From Caballeronia cordobensis (lineage in GTDB: Bacteria > Pseudomonadota > Gammaproteobacteria > Burkholderiales > Burkholderiaceae), in assembly GCF_001544575.2 (NCBI RefSeq), contig NZ_FCNY02000003.1:1-64000 (forward strand): a stretch of DNA of 64,000 bases, written 5' to 3'. This document shows, in pieces, positions 28,745 through 37,472 of this stretch. The number at the start of each line of letters is the position of its first letter. The first letter of the stretch is position 1. Made by a program: the position numbers and the translations under genes. The notes below the pieces were generated by a model, which was given only the letters and a program-made list of their open reading frames with translations, was not told the DNA's origin and made no database searches.

Positions 28745-29872
28745 TTAGCTATTCTTGTCGCGGCGATAAAACGCAAGCTTGTCTTCGTCGATCTGAAGAC
28801 CGAGGCCCGGACCTTCCGGCAGATGAAGATCGAAGTCGCGATACTGCGGGCGCGCCGTGACGATATCGTCTTTCAGCAAGAGCGGCCCGAACAGTTCCGT
28901 GCCCCACGCAAGCTGCGGCAGCGCGCTGAAACCATGCGCCGACGCAATCGATCCGATGCTGCCTTCGAGCATCGTGCCGCCGTACAGCGACACGCCGGCC
29001 GCATCGGCGATGGCGGCGGTGCGCATCATGCCGTAGATGCCGCCCGACTTCGCGATCTTGAGCGCGAACACGTCGGCGCAGGCATGGCGCACGAGTTCGA
29101 GCGCGTCTTCCGGGCCCGTGACCGCTTCGTCGGCCATGATCGGCACGATGAAGCGCGCGGCGAGCCGTGCAAGCGCGCTGCGCTGTTCGCGCGGCGTCGG
29201 CTGCTCGATCAGGTCGATGCCCGCGGCTTGCAGCGCTTCGATGCCGAGCGCCGCATCGGCCTCGTTCCATGCCTGGTTCACATCGACGGTGACTTTCGCG
29301 CGGTCGCCGAGCGCGGCCTTGATCTTCGACACATGCGCGACGTCGTCGCGCACGCTGCGCCGGCCGATCTTCAGCTTGAACGTATTGTGGCGGCGTTCGG
29401 CGAGCAGCATTTCCGCTTCGTCGATATCGCGCTGCGTGTCGCCGCTCGCGAGTGTCCACAGCACCGGCAGTGTCTTGCGCACCGCGCCGCCGAGCAGTTC
29501 GGCGACGGGCACGTTGAGCCGCTTGCCTTGCCCGTCGAGCAGCGCGGTTTCGATTGCGCACTTGGCGAAGCGGTTGCCGCGCGCGACCTTGTTGAGCCGC
29601 AGCATCGCCGCGTTGATGTTCGTCGCATCCTGCCCGATGAGCGCGGGCGCCAGATACGTATCGATGGTCAGCTTGATGCCTTCGGGGCTTTCATCGCCGT
29701 AAGACAGGCCGCCGATAGTCGTGGCCTCGCCGATGCCCTCGATGCCGTCGCTCATGCGCAGGCGGACAATGACAAGGGTTTGTTGCTGCATCGTCGCCAT
29801 GGCGAGTTGATGCGCGCGGATGGTCGGAAGATCAACCAGAATCGCTTCGACGGAGGTGATTTGGGCGTTCAT
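28745..29872 (-). CDS. catB: Muconate cycloisomerase
   Basis: A 375-residue enolase-superfamily enzyme that lactonises cis,cis-muconate. Visible catalytic features are the FKLKIG lysine pair, the metal ligands in VDVNQAW, LIEQP and MADEAV, and the second lysine in ALKIAKSGG. The frame is open to 30025, but the ATG at 29872 gives the family N-terminus (MNAQITSVEAILVDLPTIRAH). An exact ATAC-N7-GTAT BenM/CatM-type site lies 83-97 bases upstream, between catB and the LysR gene. Confidence 0.96.
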   Translation of the reverse strand: MNAQITSVEAILVDLPTIRAHQLAMATMQQQTLVIVRLRMSDGIEGIGEATTIGGLSYGDESPEGIKLTIDTYLAPALIGQDATNINAAMLRLNKVARGNRFAKCAIETALLDGQGKRLNVPVAELLGGAVRKTLPVLWTLASGDTQRDIDEAEMLLAERRHNTFKLKIGRRSVRDDVAHVSKIKAALGDRAKVTVDVNQAWNEADAALGIEALQAAGIDLIEQPTPREQRSALARLAARFIVPIMADEAVTGPEDALELVRHACADVFALKIAKSGGIYGMMRTAAIADAAGVSLYGGTMLEGSIGSIASAHGFSALPQLAWGTELFGPLLLKDDIVTARPQYRDFDLHLPEGPGLGLQIDEDKLAFYRRDKNS

Positions 29873-29954
29873 ACCTGAAATGTCGGAATGGGTGGGTTGC
29901 TGAAGTATTGCGCGCCCGTTTGCCGCATGTCCAACACCGTTGACGTCTAGTGCG

Positions 29955-29969
29955 ATACCCCGGAGGTAT
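29955..29969. promoter_or_regulatory. BenM/CatM-type operator before catB
   Basis: ATAC-CCCGGAG-GTAT matches the established ATAC-N7-GTAT consensus of the LysR-type regulators BenM and CatM exactly. It lies in the 103-base gap between the LysR gene and catB, where activation of catBC-benE would occur. Confidence 0.8.
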
Positions 29970-29975
29970 GGCGCG

Positions 29976-30899
29976 TCATTGCCCTCGATCTGTACGAGGC
30001 GTGTAGGGGATCCGTTCCTCGTCATACAGACGATAGATGAGTTCGAGCATTTCCTTGATGTCGCGCGATTCGTCGAGCGCGCGCATGCTCATGATGATGG
30101 GCGAGACGAGCGTCGGATCGTCGAGTTCCTTGTAGCTCACGTCGTCGCGCTTGAGTCCGTATACGCTGCTCGGCACGACGGAAATGCCTTCGCCCGCCGC
30201 GACGAGCCCGAGTGCGATCTGCAATTCGCGCACTTCATAGACCTTGCGAGGCGCGAGCGCGCGATCCTGGAAGGCGGCCAACACCTGATCGGCATAACTC
30301 GGACGCGGCGCCTTCGGGAAGATAATCAGCGTCTCGTTGATGAGATCGCGCAGCGAAAGCACCGGCTTCGCCATGGAAAGCGGATGGCCGATGGGCAGCG
30401 CCACGATCAGCTTTTCTTCGCGAAGAATCACGCGGCGGATGTTCGCATCCTCATGACGAATGCGCCCGAAACCGACGTCGATGCGGCCGTCTTTCAGCGC
30501 GCGGATCTGATCCATCGTCGACATTTCGTGCAGGCTCAGCTCGACGGTGGCGTTTTCATCGCGGAAACGCCGGATGATCTTCGGCAGCATGCCATAGAGC
30601 GTCGAGCCGACAAATCCGACCGAAAGACTGCGCTCGATATTGCCGACGCGCCGGGTCATGGATTCGAGTTCGGCGGTCTGCGCGAGCAGTTGCACGGCAT
30701 GCGAATAAAAGAACTTGCCGGTCTCCGTCAGCTTGAGCGGACGCGAGTTGCGTTCGAAAAGCTGCACGCCGAGCGTCTCTTCGAGCTGCTGTATCTGACG
30801 GCTCAGGGGCGGTTGCGCGATATGCAGCCGCTCCGCGGCGCGCGTGAAGTTCCGCTCTTCCGCCACCGCCACGAAGTAGCGCAGGTGTCGCAGCTCCAT
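29976..30899 (-). CDS. catR: LysR-type regulator of catechol/benzoate genes
   Basis: A 307-residue LysR protein closely resembling CatR, CatM and BenM. The N-terminal winged helix (MELRHLRYFVAVAEERNFTR; RLHIAQPPLSRQIQQLEE) is typical, and the effector domain has GFVGSTLYGMLP and FPKAPRPSYADQ. These regulators respond to cis,cis-muconate, and BenM also to benzoate. The gene lies between catB and catA, and ATAC-N7-GTAT-like dyads occur on both sides. AGGAGG precedes the ATG. Whether it is CatR- or BenM-like in effector choice cannot be told. Confidence 0.92.
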   Translation of the reverse strand: MELRHLRYFVAVAEERNFTRAAERLHIAQPPLSRQIQQLEETLGVQLFERNSRPLKLTETGKFFYSHAVQLLAQTAELESMTRRVGNIERSLSVGFVGSTLYGMLPKIIRRFRDENATVELSLHEMSTMDQIRALKDGRIDVGFGRIRHEDANIRRVILREEKLIVALPIGHPLSMAKPVLSLRDLINETLIIFPKAPRPSYADQVLAAFQDRALAPRKVYEVRELQIALGLVAAGEGISVVPSSVYGLKRDDVSYKELDDPTLVSPIIMSMRALDESRDIKEMLELIYRLYDEERIPYTPRTDRGQ

Positions 30900-30902
30900 T
30901 CA

Positions 30903-30943
30903 ATACCTCCTGGATATAGCCCAATACTAAATCAGTGTTGGAC
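30903..30943. promoter_or_regulatory. LysR operator array between catR and catA
   Basis: Two one-mismatch ATAC-N7-GTAT sites lie at 30903-30917 (ATAC-N7-ATAT, overlapping the catR ribosome site) and 30924-30938 (ATAC-N7-GTGT). The second is part of a dyad CCAATACT, five bases, AGTGTTGG. The longer string TATAGCC-N13-GTGTTGGAC at 30915-30943 recurs before the benK-like gene. Confidence 0.75.
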
Positions 30944-31075
30944 TGGGCTTCTTTACGTCCATTATCCTGCCTTCACGCTCTGTTTCAACACCCGACTATA
31001 CCTTCCGAGCATATCACGATCGGTGCTGAAGCAAGGGTTAACCCCACCAGAAAATTGCGAGATTCAGGAGCAGAC

Positions 31076-32011
31076 ATGAGCATCAATGTGTTCGATACGA
31101 AGGAAGTGCAGGACCTGCTGAAGGCCGCTGCCAACCTCGGAAGTCAGGACGGCAGTGCTCGCACGAAGGAGATCACGCATCGCCTGCTGAGCGACCTGTT
31201 CAAGGCGATCGACGACCTCGACATGACGCCCGATGAAATCTGGGCCGGCGTCAATTACTTCAACAAGCTGGGTCAGGATGGCGAAGCCGCGTTGCTCGCC
31301 GCGGGCCTCGGGCTGGAAAAGTATCTCGACATTCGCATGGACGCGGAAGATCGCGAAGCCGATATCCACGGCGGCACGCCGCGCACCATCGAAGGCCCGT
31401 TGTATGTCGCCGGCGCGCCGGTTCGCGAAGGCGTCTCGAAGATCGACCTCGATCCCGATGAGAACGCCGGCCCGCTCGTCATTCGCGGCACGGTCACGGG
31501 TCCGGACGGCAAGCCTGTCGCCAATGCACTGATCGAATGCTGGCATGCGAATTCGAAGGGCTTCTATTCGCACTTCGACCCGACGGGCGCACAGAGCGAC
31601 TTCAACTTGCGCGGCGCGGTGAAGACGGGCGCGGACGGCAAATACGAATTCCGCACGCTCATGCCGGTGGGTTATGGCTGCCCGCCGCACGGCGCGACGC
31701 AGCAATTGCTCAACGCGATCGCGCGTCATGGCAACCGTCCGGCGCACGTGCACTTCTTCGCGACGAGCGAGAAGCATCGCAAGCTGACGACGCAGATCAA
31801 CATCGAAGGCGATCCGCTGATCTGGGATGACTTCGCCTACGCAACGCGCGAAGAGTTGGTCCCGCACGTGGTCGAAAAGACCGGTGGAGAGGCGCTCGGA
31901 CTGAAGACCGATGCGTACAAGGAAATCGAGTTCGATATCCAGATGACGACGCTGGTTCAGGGCAAGGATAACCAGATCGTCTATCGCCCGCGCGTCTCCG
32001 CCACGGCGTAA
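31076..32011 (+). CDS. catA: Catechol 1,2-dioxygenase
   Basis: A 311-residue intradiol dioxygenase that cleaves catechol to cis,cis-muconate. The N-terminal helical linker (residues 1-100) is followed by the dioxygenase core. The Fe(III) ligands are visible as the Tyr in GLWY-type position (SKGFYSHFD), the Tyr in MPVGYGCPP and the His pair in RPAHVHFF. The frame is open from 30935, but the ATG at 31076 has AGGAG six bases upstream. It leads a catA-benABCD run and is divergent from catR. Confidence 0.96.
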   Translation: MSINVFDTKEVQDLLKAAANLGSQDGSARTKEITHRLLSDLFKAIDDLDMTPDEIWAGVNYFNKLGQDGEAALLAAGLGLEKYLDIRMDAEDREADIHGGTPRTIEGPLYVAGAPVREGVSKIDLDPDENAGPLVIRGTVTGPDGKPVANALIECWHANSKGFYSHFDPTGAQSDFNLRGAVKTGADGKYEFRTLMPVGYGCPPHGATQQLLNAIARHGNRPAHVHFFATSEKHRKLTTQINIEGDPLIWDDFAYATREELVPHVVEKTGGEALGLKTDAYKEIEFDIQMTTLVQGKDNQIVYRPRVSATA

Positions 32012-32020
32012 ATCACCAGG

Positions 32021-32040
32021 CGGCGACAGGTCTGTCGCCG
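32021..32040. other. Hairpin between catA and benA
   Basis: CGGCGACA and TGTCGCCG pair around a GGTC tetraloop, ten bases after the catA stop. No T run follows. It may protect the catA 3' end or set the ratio of catA to benA transcripts. Confidence 0.6.
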
Positions 32041-32114
32041 CTCGAATTCCCGCAAGAATCTTTCGACACCGATGCCAGCGCTTCACTGACGAAGCACGCA
32101 TAGGGAGAGCACAC

Positions 32115-33473
32115 ATGTCCGCCATTACCGACAAAGCCAGTCAGCTCGACGAACTGCTCCAGACCGCCGTTCAGGACGACAAGGAAAGCGGTGTATTCCG
32201 CTGCCGCCGCGATATCTTCACCAATGCCGATCTGTATGAACTGGAGATGAAGCATATCTTCGAGAGCAATTGGGTTTATCTCGCGCACGAAAGCCAGATT
32301 CCGAATAACAACGATTACTACACGACGTGGATCGGCCGCCAGCCGGTGGTCGTTACCCGCGACAAGACCGGCCAACTGAACGCGGTCATCAACGCGTGCG
32401 CCCACAAGGGCGCGATGCTGTGCCGCCGCAAGCACGGCAACAAGGGCAGCTTTACGTGCCCGTTCCACGGCTGGACCTTTTCCAACACCGGCAAGCTCCT
32501 GAAGGTGAAGGACGAGAAGACCACCGAATATCCGGCTCAGTTCAATTCGCACGGCTCGCACGATCTGCGCAAGGTGCCGCGCTTCGAAAGCTATCGCGGT
32601 TTCCTGTTCGGCAGCCTCAATGCCGATTCGATGCCGCTCGAAGACTATCTCGGCGAGACGAAAGTCATCATCGATCAGATCGTCGATCAGGCGCCGAACG
32701 GACTCGAAGTGTTGCGCGGCAATTCCTCGTATATCTACGAGGGCAACTGGAAGATGCAGATGGAAAACGGCTGCGACGGCTATCACGTCAGCACCGTCCA
32801 CTGGAACTATGCCGCGACGATGGGCCGCCGCAAGGTCGAAGGCACCAAGGCCGTCGATGCGAATAGCTGGAGCAAGTCGGTCGCGGGCGTGTATGGCTTC
32901 GATTATGGCCACATCCTGCTGTGGACCAAGACGATGAATCCGGAAGTGCGGCCGGTGTATCAGCATCGCGAGGAGATCAAGGCGCGTGTCGGCGAAGTGC
33001 AGGCGGACTTTATCGTCAATCAGACGCGCAATCTGTGCCTCTATCCGAACGTGTTCCTGATGGATCAGTTCAGCACGCAGATTCGCGTGGTGCGCCCGTT
33101 GGGCGTGGACAAGACCGAAGTGAGCATCTTCTGCTTCGCGCCGAAGGGCGAAAGCGCCGAAGACCGCGCGACGCGTATCCGTCAGTACGAAGACTTCTTC
33201 AACGTGACGGGCATGGGCACCAGCGACGACCTCGAAGAGTTCCGCGCATGTCAGCAGGGCTATGCCGGCATCACGGCGAAGTGGAACGACCTCTCGCGCG
33301 GCGCGCCGCTGTGGATTCACGGCGCCGACGACAACGCGAAGAACATGGGCCTGAAGCCCGTCATCTCGGGCGAGCGCAGCGAAGACGAAGGCCTCTTCGT
33401 CGTCCAGCACGAATACTGGGTGAACGTCATGCGCGACGCACTCAACAAGGAACAAGGCGAGGTGGCGGCATGA
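32115..33473 (+). CDS. benA: Benzoate 1,2-dioxygenase, alpha (large) subunit
   Basis: A 452-residue ring-hydroxylating oxygenase subunit. The Rieske [2Fe-2S] site is C-x-H (CAHKGAMLC) with the distal C-x2-H (TCPFHGW), near residues 96-120. The mononuclear iron site is in [13 protein letters not shown] near 220. With BenB and BenC it converts benzoate to the cis-diol carboxylate. AGGGAGA lies before the ATG. Its stop overlaps the benB start (ATGA). Confidence 0.97.
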   Translation: MSAITDKASQLDELLQTAVQDDKESGVFRCRRDIFTNADLYELEMKHIFESNWVYLAHESQIPNNNDYYTTWIGRQPVVVTRDKTGQLNAVINACAHKGAMLCRRKHGNKGSFTCPFHGWTFSNTGKLLKVKDEKTTEYPAQFNSHGSHDLRKVPRFESYRGFLFGSLNADSMPLEDYLGETKVIIDQIVDQAPNGLEVLRGNSSYIYEGNWKMQMENGCDGYHVSTVHWNYAATMGRRKVEGTKAVDANSWSKSVAGVYGFDYGHILLWTKTMNPEVRPVYQHREEIKARVGEVQADFIVNQTRNLCLYPNVFLMDQFSTQIRVVRPLGVDKTEVSIFCFAPKGESAEDRATRIRQYEDFFNVTGMGTSDDLEEFRACQQGYAGITAKWNDLSRGAPLWIHGADDNAKNMGLKPVISGERSEDEGLFVVQHEYWVNVMRDALNKEQGEVAA

Positions 33474-33958
33474 GCTTCGATTACCACAAGATCTGCGCGA
33501 CGCTGTATCGCGAAGCGCGCTTCCTCGACGACCGCCAGTGGGACGAGTGGCTCGGCTGCTATGCGGAAGACGTCACGTACTGGATGCCCGCCTGGGACGA
33601 CGACGATCAGATCACCGACGATCACGAAAGCCAGATCTCGTTGATGTATTACCCGGATCGCGGCGGCCTTGAAGACCGCGTGTTCCGCATCAAGACCGAG
33701 CGCAGCGGCGCGTCGATGCCCGAGCCGCGCACGAGCCACAACGTCACCAACGTGGAAGTGCTGGCCGAGCGCGATAACGAAGTCGATGTGCGCTACAACT
33801 TCAACACGCTCAATCATCGCTACAAGACGACCGACCATTTCTTCGGCACGATTTTCGTGACGCTGCGAAAGGTCGACGAGATCCTCGTGATTGCGCACAA
33901 GAAGATCGTGCTGAAGAACGATTACATCCGTCAGGTGCTCGACGTCTATCACGTCTGA
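33470..33958 (+). CDS. benB: Benzoate 1,2-dioxygenase, beta (small) subunit
   Basis: A 162-residue beta subunit (SnoaL-like cone fold) with the family phrases [23 protein letters not shown] and [14 protein letters not shown] segment ([12 protein letters not shown]). It is structural in the alpha3-beta3 oxygenase. The start at 33470 overlaps the benA stop, so the subunits are translationally coupled, which fits equal amounts. Confidence 0.96.
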   Translation: MSFDYHKICATLYREARFLDDRQWDEWLGCYAEDVTYWMPAWDDDDQITDDHESQISLMYYPDRGGLEDRVFRIKTERSGASMPEPRTSHNVTNVEVLAERDNEVDVRYNFNTLNHRYKTTDHFFGTIFVTLRKVDEILVIAHKKIVLKNDYIRQVLDVYHV

Positions 33959-34007
33959 AGCCGTCTGAAGCCCCGTGTCGGGAAGAGATTGGAAGGAAGG
34001 AGGCATT

Positions 34008-35036
34008 ATGTCCAGCTACAACATTGCACTGAATTTCGAAGACGGCGTGACGCGCTTTGTCGAATGCAAGGCCGGCGAGAAGGTGCTCGACGCCGCCTTT
34101 CGCGCCAAGATCAACCTGCCGATGGATTGCTCCGACGGCGTGTGCGGCACCTGCAAATGCCGCGCGGAAAGCGGCGCATACGATCTCGGTGACGACTACA
34201 TCGAAGACGCATTGAGCGACGACGAGAAGGAAAGCGGTCTCGTCCTTACGTGCCAGATGGTGCCGTCGAGCGATTGCGTGATCGCGGTACCGGCGTCGTC
34301 CACGGCGTGCAAGACGGCGCAAAGCAAGTTCGCCGCGACGGTCACGAAGATCGAGCCGCACAACGATGCCGCTGTCGTGCTCGAACTCGACGTCGATGCG
34401 GCCACCACCGCGCCGGTCTTCCTGCCGGGCCAGTACGTCAACATCGACGTGCCGGGCAGTGGTCAGCATCGCTCGTATTCGTTCTCGTCGGCGCCGGGCG
34501 AAACGAAGATCAGCTTTCTCATCAAGAAGATTCCCGGCGGCGTGATGAGCACGTGGCTCGAATCGGCGCAGGCCGGCCACGCGGTCGAACTGACCGGCCC
34601 GCTCGGCAGCTTCTATTTGCGCGCGGTCGAACGGCCCTTGCTGTTCCTCGCGGGCGGCACGGGTCTCGCGCCGTTCCTCTCGATGCTCGAAGTGCTCGCG
34701 CGTGCGAACTCGCAGCAGAAGGTGCATCTCATCTACGGCGTGACGCGCGATCTCGATCTCGTGCAGGTCGAAGCCATCGAGGCGTACTCGGCGAAGCTGC
34801 CGAACTTCACGTTCAGCACGGTCGTCGCGGATGCGGAATCGGATCATCCGCGCAAGGGCTGGGTGACGCAGCACATGCCTGCCGAGTCGCTGAACGACGG
34901 CGATGTGGACGTGTATCTCTGCGGCCCGCCGCCGATGGTCGATGCGGTGCGCAAGCACTTCGACGATAACGGCGTGAAGCCCAACAGCTTCCACTACGAG
35001 AAGTTCACGCCCAACGCCGCGCCGGTGACAGCATGA
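34008..35036 (+). CDS. benC: Benzoate 1,2-dioxygenase electron-transfer component
   Basis: A 342-residue reductase. The N-terminal plant-type ferredoxin domain has CSDGVCGTCKC plus a distal LTC. An FAD domain (RSYSFSS near 155) and an NAD domain (GGTGLAPFLSML near 215, CGPPPMV near 305) follow. It passes electrons from NADH to BenA. The frame is open from 33975, but the ATG at 34008 with AAGGAGG just upstream is the family start. Its stop overlaps the benD start. Confidence 0.96.
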   Translation: MSSYNIALNFEDGVTRFVECKAGEKVLDAAFRAKINLPMDCSDGVCGTCKCRAESGAYDLGDDYIEDALSDDEKESGLVLTCQMVPSSDCVIAVPASSTACKTAQSKFAATVTKIEPHNDAAVVLELDVDAATTAPVFLPGQYVNIDVPGSGQHRSYSFSSAPGETKISFLIKKIPGGVMSTWLESAQAGHAVELTGPLGSFYLRAVERPLLFLAGGTGLAPFLSMLEVLARANSQQKVHLIYGVTRDLDLVQVEAIEAYSAKLPNFTFSTVVADAESDHPRKGWVTQHMPAESLNDGDVDVYLCGPPPMVDAVRKHFDDNGVKPNSFHYEKFTPNAAPVTA

Positions 35037-35809
35037 GCGCGCGACGATTCGACGGCAAAGTGATGGTCGTGACGGGCGCGGCGCAAGGGATCGGACGCGG
35101 TGTCGCACTGCGCGCGGCGGCCGAGGGCGCGAAGGTGCTGCTGGTGGATCGCGCGGATTTCGTCGCCGAAGTGGCGGCCGAAGCGCAAGACGGGCAGACG
35201 GCGGGATTCGTCGCCGATCTGGAAACGTATGAAGGCGCGGCGTCGGCGATGGCGTATGCGGTGCGCACGTTCGGCGGCATCGATATTCTCGTCAACGGCG
35301 TCGGCGGCGCAATTCGCATGCGGCCGTTCGCGGAGTTCGAGCCCGCGCAGATCGATGCGGAAATCCGCCGTTCGCTCATGCCTACGCTCTACGCGTGCCA
35401 TGCGGTGCTGCCGCATCTGATCGCGCGCGGCGGCGGGACGATCGTCAATGTATCGTCGAACGCCACGCGCGGCATTCGACGCGTGCCGTATTCGGCGGCG
35501 AAGGGCGGCGTCAATGCAATGACGCAGTCATTGGCGATGGAATACGGAGAGCACAACATTCGCGTGGTCGCTGCGGCCCCGGGCGGTACCGAAGCGCCGC
35601 CGCGACGCGTGCCGCGCAACGCGGCCGGCGACAGCGAACAGGAACAACAGTGGATGAACGAAGCGGTGAAGCAGGTCAGGGAATCGACCTTTTTCAAGCG
35701 CTACGGCAGCCTCGACGAACAGGTCGCGCCGATTCTCTTCCTCGCGTCTGACGAGGCGAGCTATATCACCGGCGCGGTGTTGCCGGTCGCGGGCGGCGAT
35801 AACGGTTGA
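35033..35809 (+). CDS. benD: 1,6-dihydroxycyclohexa-2,4-diene-1-carboxylate dehydrogenase
   Basis: A 258-residue SDR enzyme that oxidises and decarboxylates the benzoate cis-diol to catechol with NAD+. It has TGAAQGIGRG near residue 14, NGVGGAIRMRPF (BenD-type replacement of the usual NNAG), Ser in NVSSNATRG and the YSAAK motif near 156. Fourth gene of the ben set, coupled to benC by ATGA. Confidence 0.95.
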   Translation: MSARRFDGKVMVVTGAAQGIGRGVALRAAAEGAKVLLVDRADFVAEVAAEAQDGQTAGFVADLETYEGAASAMAYAVRTFGGIDILVNGVGGAIRMRPFAEFEPAQIDAEIRRSLMPTLYACHAVLPHLIARGGGTIVNVSSNATRGIRRVPYSAAKGGVNAMTQSLAMEYGEHNIRVVAAAPGGTEAPPRRVPRNAAGDSEQEQQWMNEAVKQVRESTFFKRYGSLDEQVAPILFLASDEASYITGAVLPVAGGDNG

Positions 35810-35829
35810 TCGTGAAGGAGACACAGGAC

Positions 35830-36237
35830 ATGAGTGAACGCAAAGCGATCGTTCCCGCGGGAATGGAAGCGGTGTACGAAAAGATTCGCTACGCGCCCGC
35901 GATCAGAGTGGGCAATACGATTTACGCGTCGGGCCAGATCGGTCGCGACGCGGCCATGCAACTGGTGGAAGGCCGCGAAGCGCAGATCGTGCAGGCATTC
36001 GAAAACCTCAAGCTGGTGCTGGAAGCAGCGGGCGCATCGTTGCGCGATGTGGTGGATGTCACCACGTTCCACACCGATATGCGCGATCTGCCGTTGTACA
36101 TGCAGGTGCGCGAGCGCTACCTCAATACGGAGCCGCTGCCGGCATGGACGGCCATCGGTGCGCATATGCTCGGCGGTGCGGCGGGTTATATCGTCGAGAT
36201 CAAGGCGGTGGCGGTGTTGCCCGGATCGGGGAAGTGA
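35830..36237 (+). CDS. Rid (YjgF/YER057c/UK114) family protein
   Basis: A 135-residue Rid-family protein (NTIYASGQIGRDA, FENLKLVLEAAGASLRDVVDVTTF). True RidA enamine/imine deaminases keep an Arg in the PARS-type segment near the C-terminus. Here it reads PAWTAIGAHML, so that Arg is absent and deaminase activity is doubtful. Related non-deaminase Rid proteins are often found in aromatic catabolic operons. The ATG at 35830 has AAGGAG upstream and follows benD by 20 bases. Its stop overlaps the start of the first GTPase gene. Confidence 0.88.
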   Translation: MSERKAIVPAGMEAVYEKIRYAPAIRVGNTIYASGQIGRDAAMQLVEGREAQIVQAFENLKLVLEAAGASLRDVVDVTTFHTDMRDLPLYMQVRERYLNTEPLPAWTAIGAHMLGGAAGYIVEIKAVAVLPGSGK

Positions 36238-37472
36238 GCGCGTTGGGCGGCATGCACGATGTCGTCGCCGTACTGCCGCATCGCGCGGACGATATGGCGC
36301 GGCTCGATATCGTCTCGGAGCGCGGCGAGCCGATCGTGACCGTCATCGGCAAATATAACCACGGCAAGAGCCGCTTGCTGAACGAGTTGATCGGCACGAG
36401 CGTCTTTTCGGTTGCCGACAGGCGCGAGACGGTGAAGCTCGCGGGCAGTGTTCATGGCGGCGTGCGCTGGCTCGATGCGCCGGGTCTCGATGCGGACGTG
36501 GGCACGGAAGACGATCGCTACGCGCTGCACGCGGCGTGGCTGCACGCGGACATCCGCCTTTTCGTGCATGCCGCGAAGGAAGGCGAACTGGACGCGAAAG
36601 AACTGGCCTTGCTCGCCGAACTCCACGCCGATGGCGCACGCTCGCGACGGCAGACCCTGTTCGTGCTGTCGCAAGTGGATCAACTCGCGGACGATGCCGA
36701 ATTGCAGAAGGTACGCGATGCGATCAGCGCGCAATGTCCTGACGTCGCGTTGCACGCCGTTTCCTCGACGCGTTATCGAAAGGGCGTGGACGAAGGCAAG
36801 ACGCTGATGCTGGAAAGAAGCGGCATGCCTTCGCTGCGCGCTGAAATCGATACCGCGCTCGCGCGCGTGCCCGAAGCCCGCGCGCATGAAGCCGCGATGC
36901 TCTCGGGCGACATGCGCGACGAACTGGCGCGGCTTCTGGCGACGCTGAAACAGTCGCTCGCGGATTCGTGCGCGTTGCAGCGGCGGCAGCGCATGGCTTT
37001 CGACGAGGGCTTGCTTCGCATCATCGATAAAGTGAGCGGCGACATCGAATCGATGTTGAACGCGCTGGGCGTCGATCATGCTTCAGTGCCGGATGGCGCA
37101 CGCGACGCTTACGCGATCACGGCGGGCAAGCTGGAACGCGCGCACATTCAGAACGCCTACTCGCGTGCCTGCATCGAAATCGATAGCTTTCTGGCCGGGC
37201 AGGGCGTGATCGGCTTGCCCTCGGAACAGCAAACCGTGGCGCGCGCGCTCAATAACGTGATGGTCGTGGTCATGGGCGTCTCGGTGAAGTTTCGCAAGGA
37301 TCTGAACAGGATGTTCGGCACGCAGGCGGGCCGCGAAAATATGCGGCGCGAGTTCACGCACTACTATGAACGCTCGGCGGACAGACAGGCGCTGGCGGCG
37401 CTCATCGCGGATTCCGCGCGGGCGATCGAGGCTTCCGAAAAGGCAGCGCGCGTACTGGACGAAACCGCATGA
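36234..37472 (+). CDS. Dynamin-like / Era-type GTPase, first of a coupled pair
   Basis: About 412 residues from the GTG at 36234 (GTGA overlap with the Rid stop); an ATG at 36252 is the alternative start. G1 is GKYNHGKSR near residue 40, G3 is LDAPGLD near 82, and G4 is a SQVD variant near 147. A helical C-terminal half follows, with a hydrophobic patch (NNVMVVVMGVSVKF near 340) flanked by basic residues, which might touch membrane. This is the general plan of bacterial dynamin-like proteins. The function is unknown. The gene is coupled to both neighbours. Confidence 0.72.
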   Translation: MSALGGMHDVVAVLPHRADDMARLDIVSERGEPIVTVIGKYNHGKSRLLNELIGTSVFSVADRRETVKLAGSVHGGVRWLDAPGLDADVGTEDDRYALHAAWLHADIRLFVHAAKEGELDAKELALLAELHADGARSRRQTLFVLSQVDQLADDAELQKVRDAISAQCPDVALHAVSSTRYRKGVDEGKTLMLERSGMPSLRAEIDTALARVPEARAHEAAMLSGDMRDELARLLATLKQSLADSCALQRRQRMAFDEGLLRIIDKVSGDIESMLNALGVDHASVPDGARDAYAITAGKLERAHIQNAYSRACIEIDSFLAGQGVIGLPSEQQTVARALNNVMVVVMGVSVKFRKDLNRMFGTQAGRENMRREFTHYYERSADRQALAALIADSARAIEASEKAARVLDETA

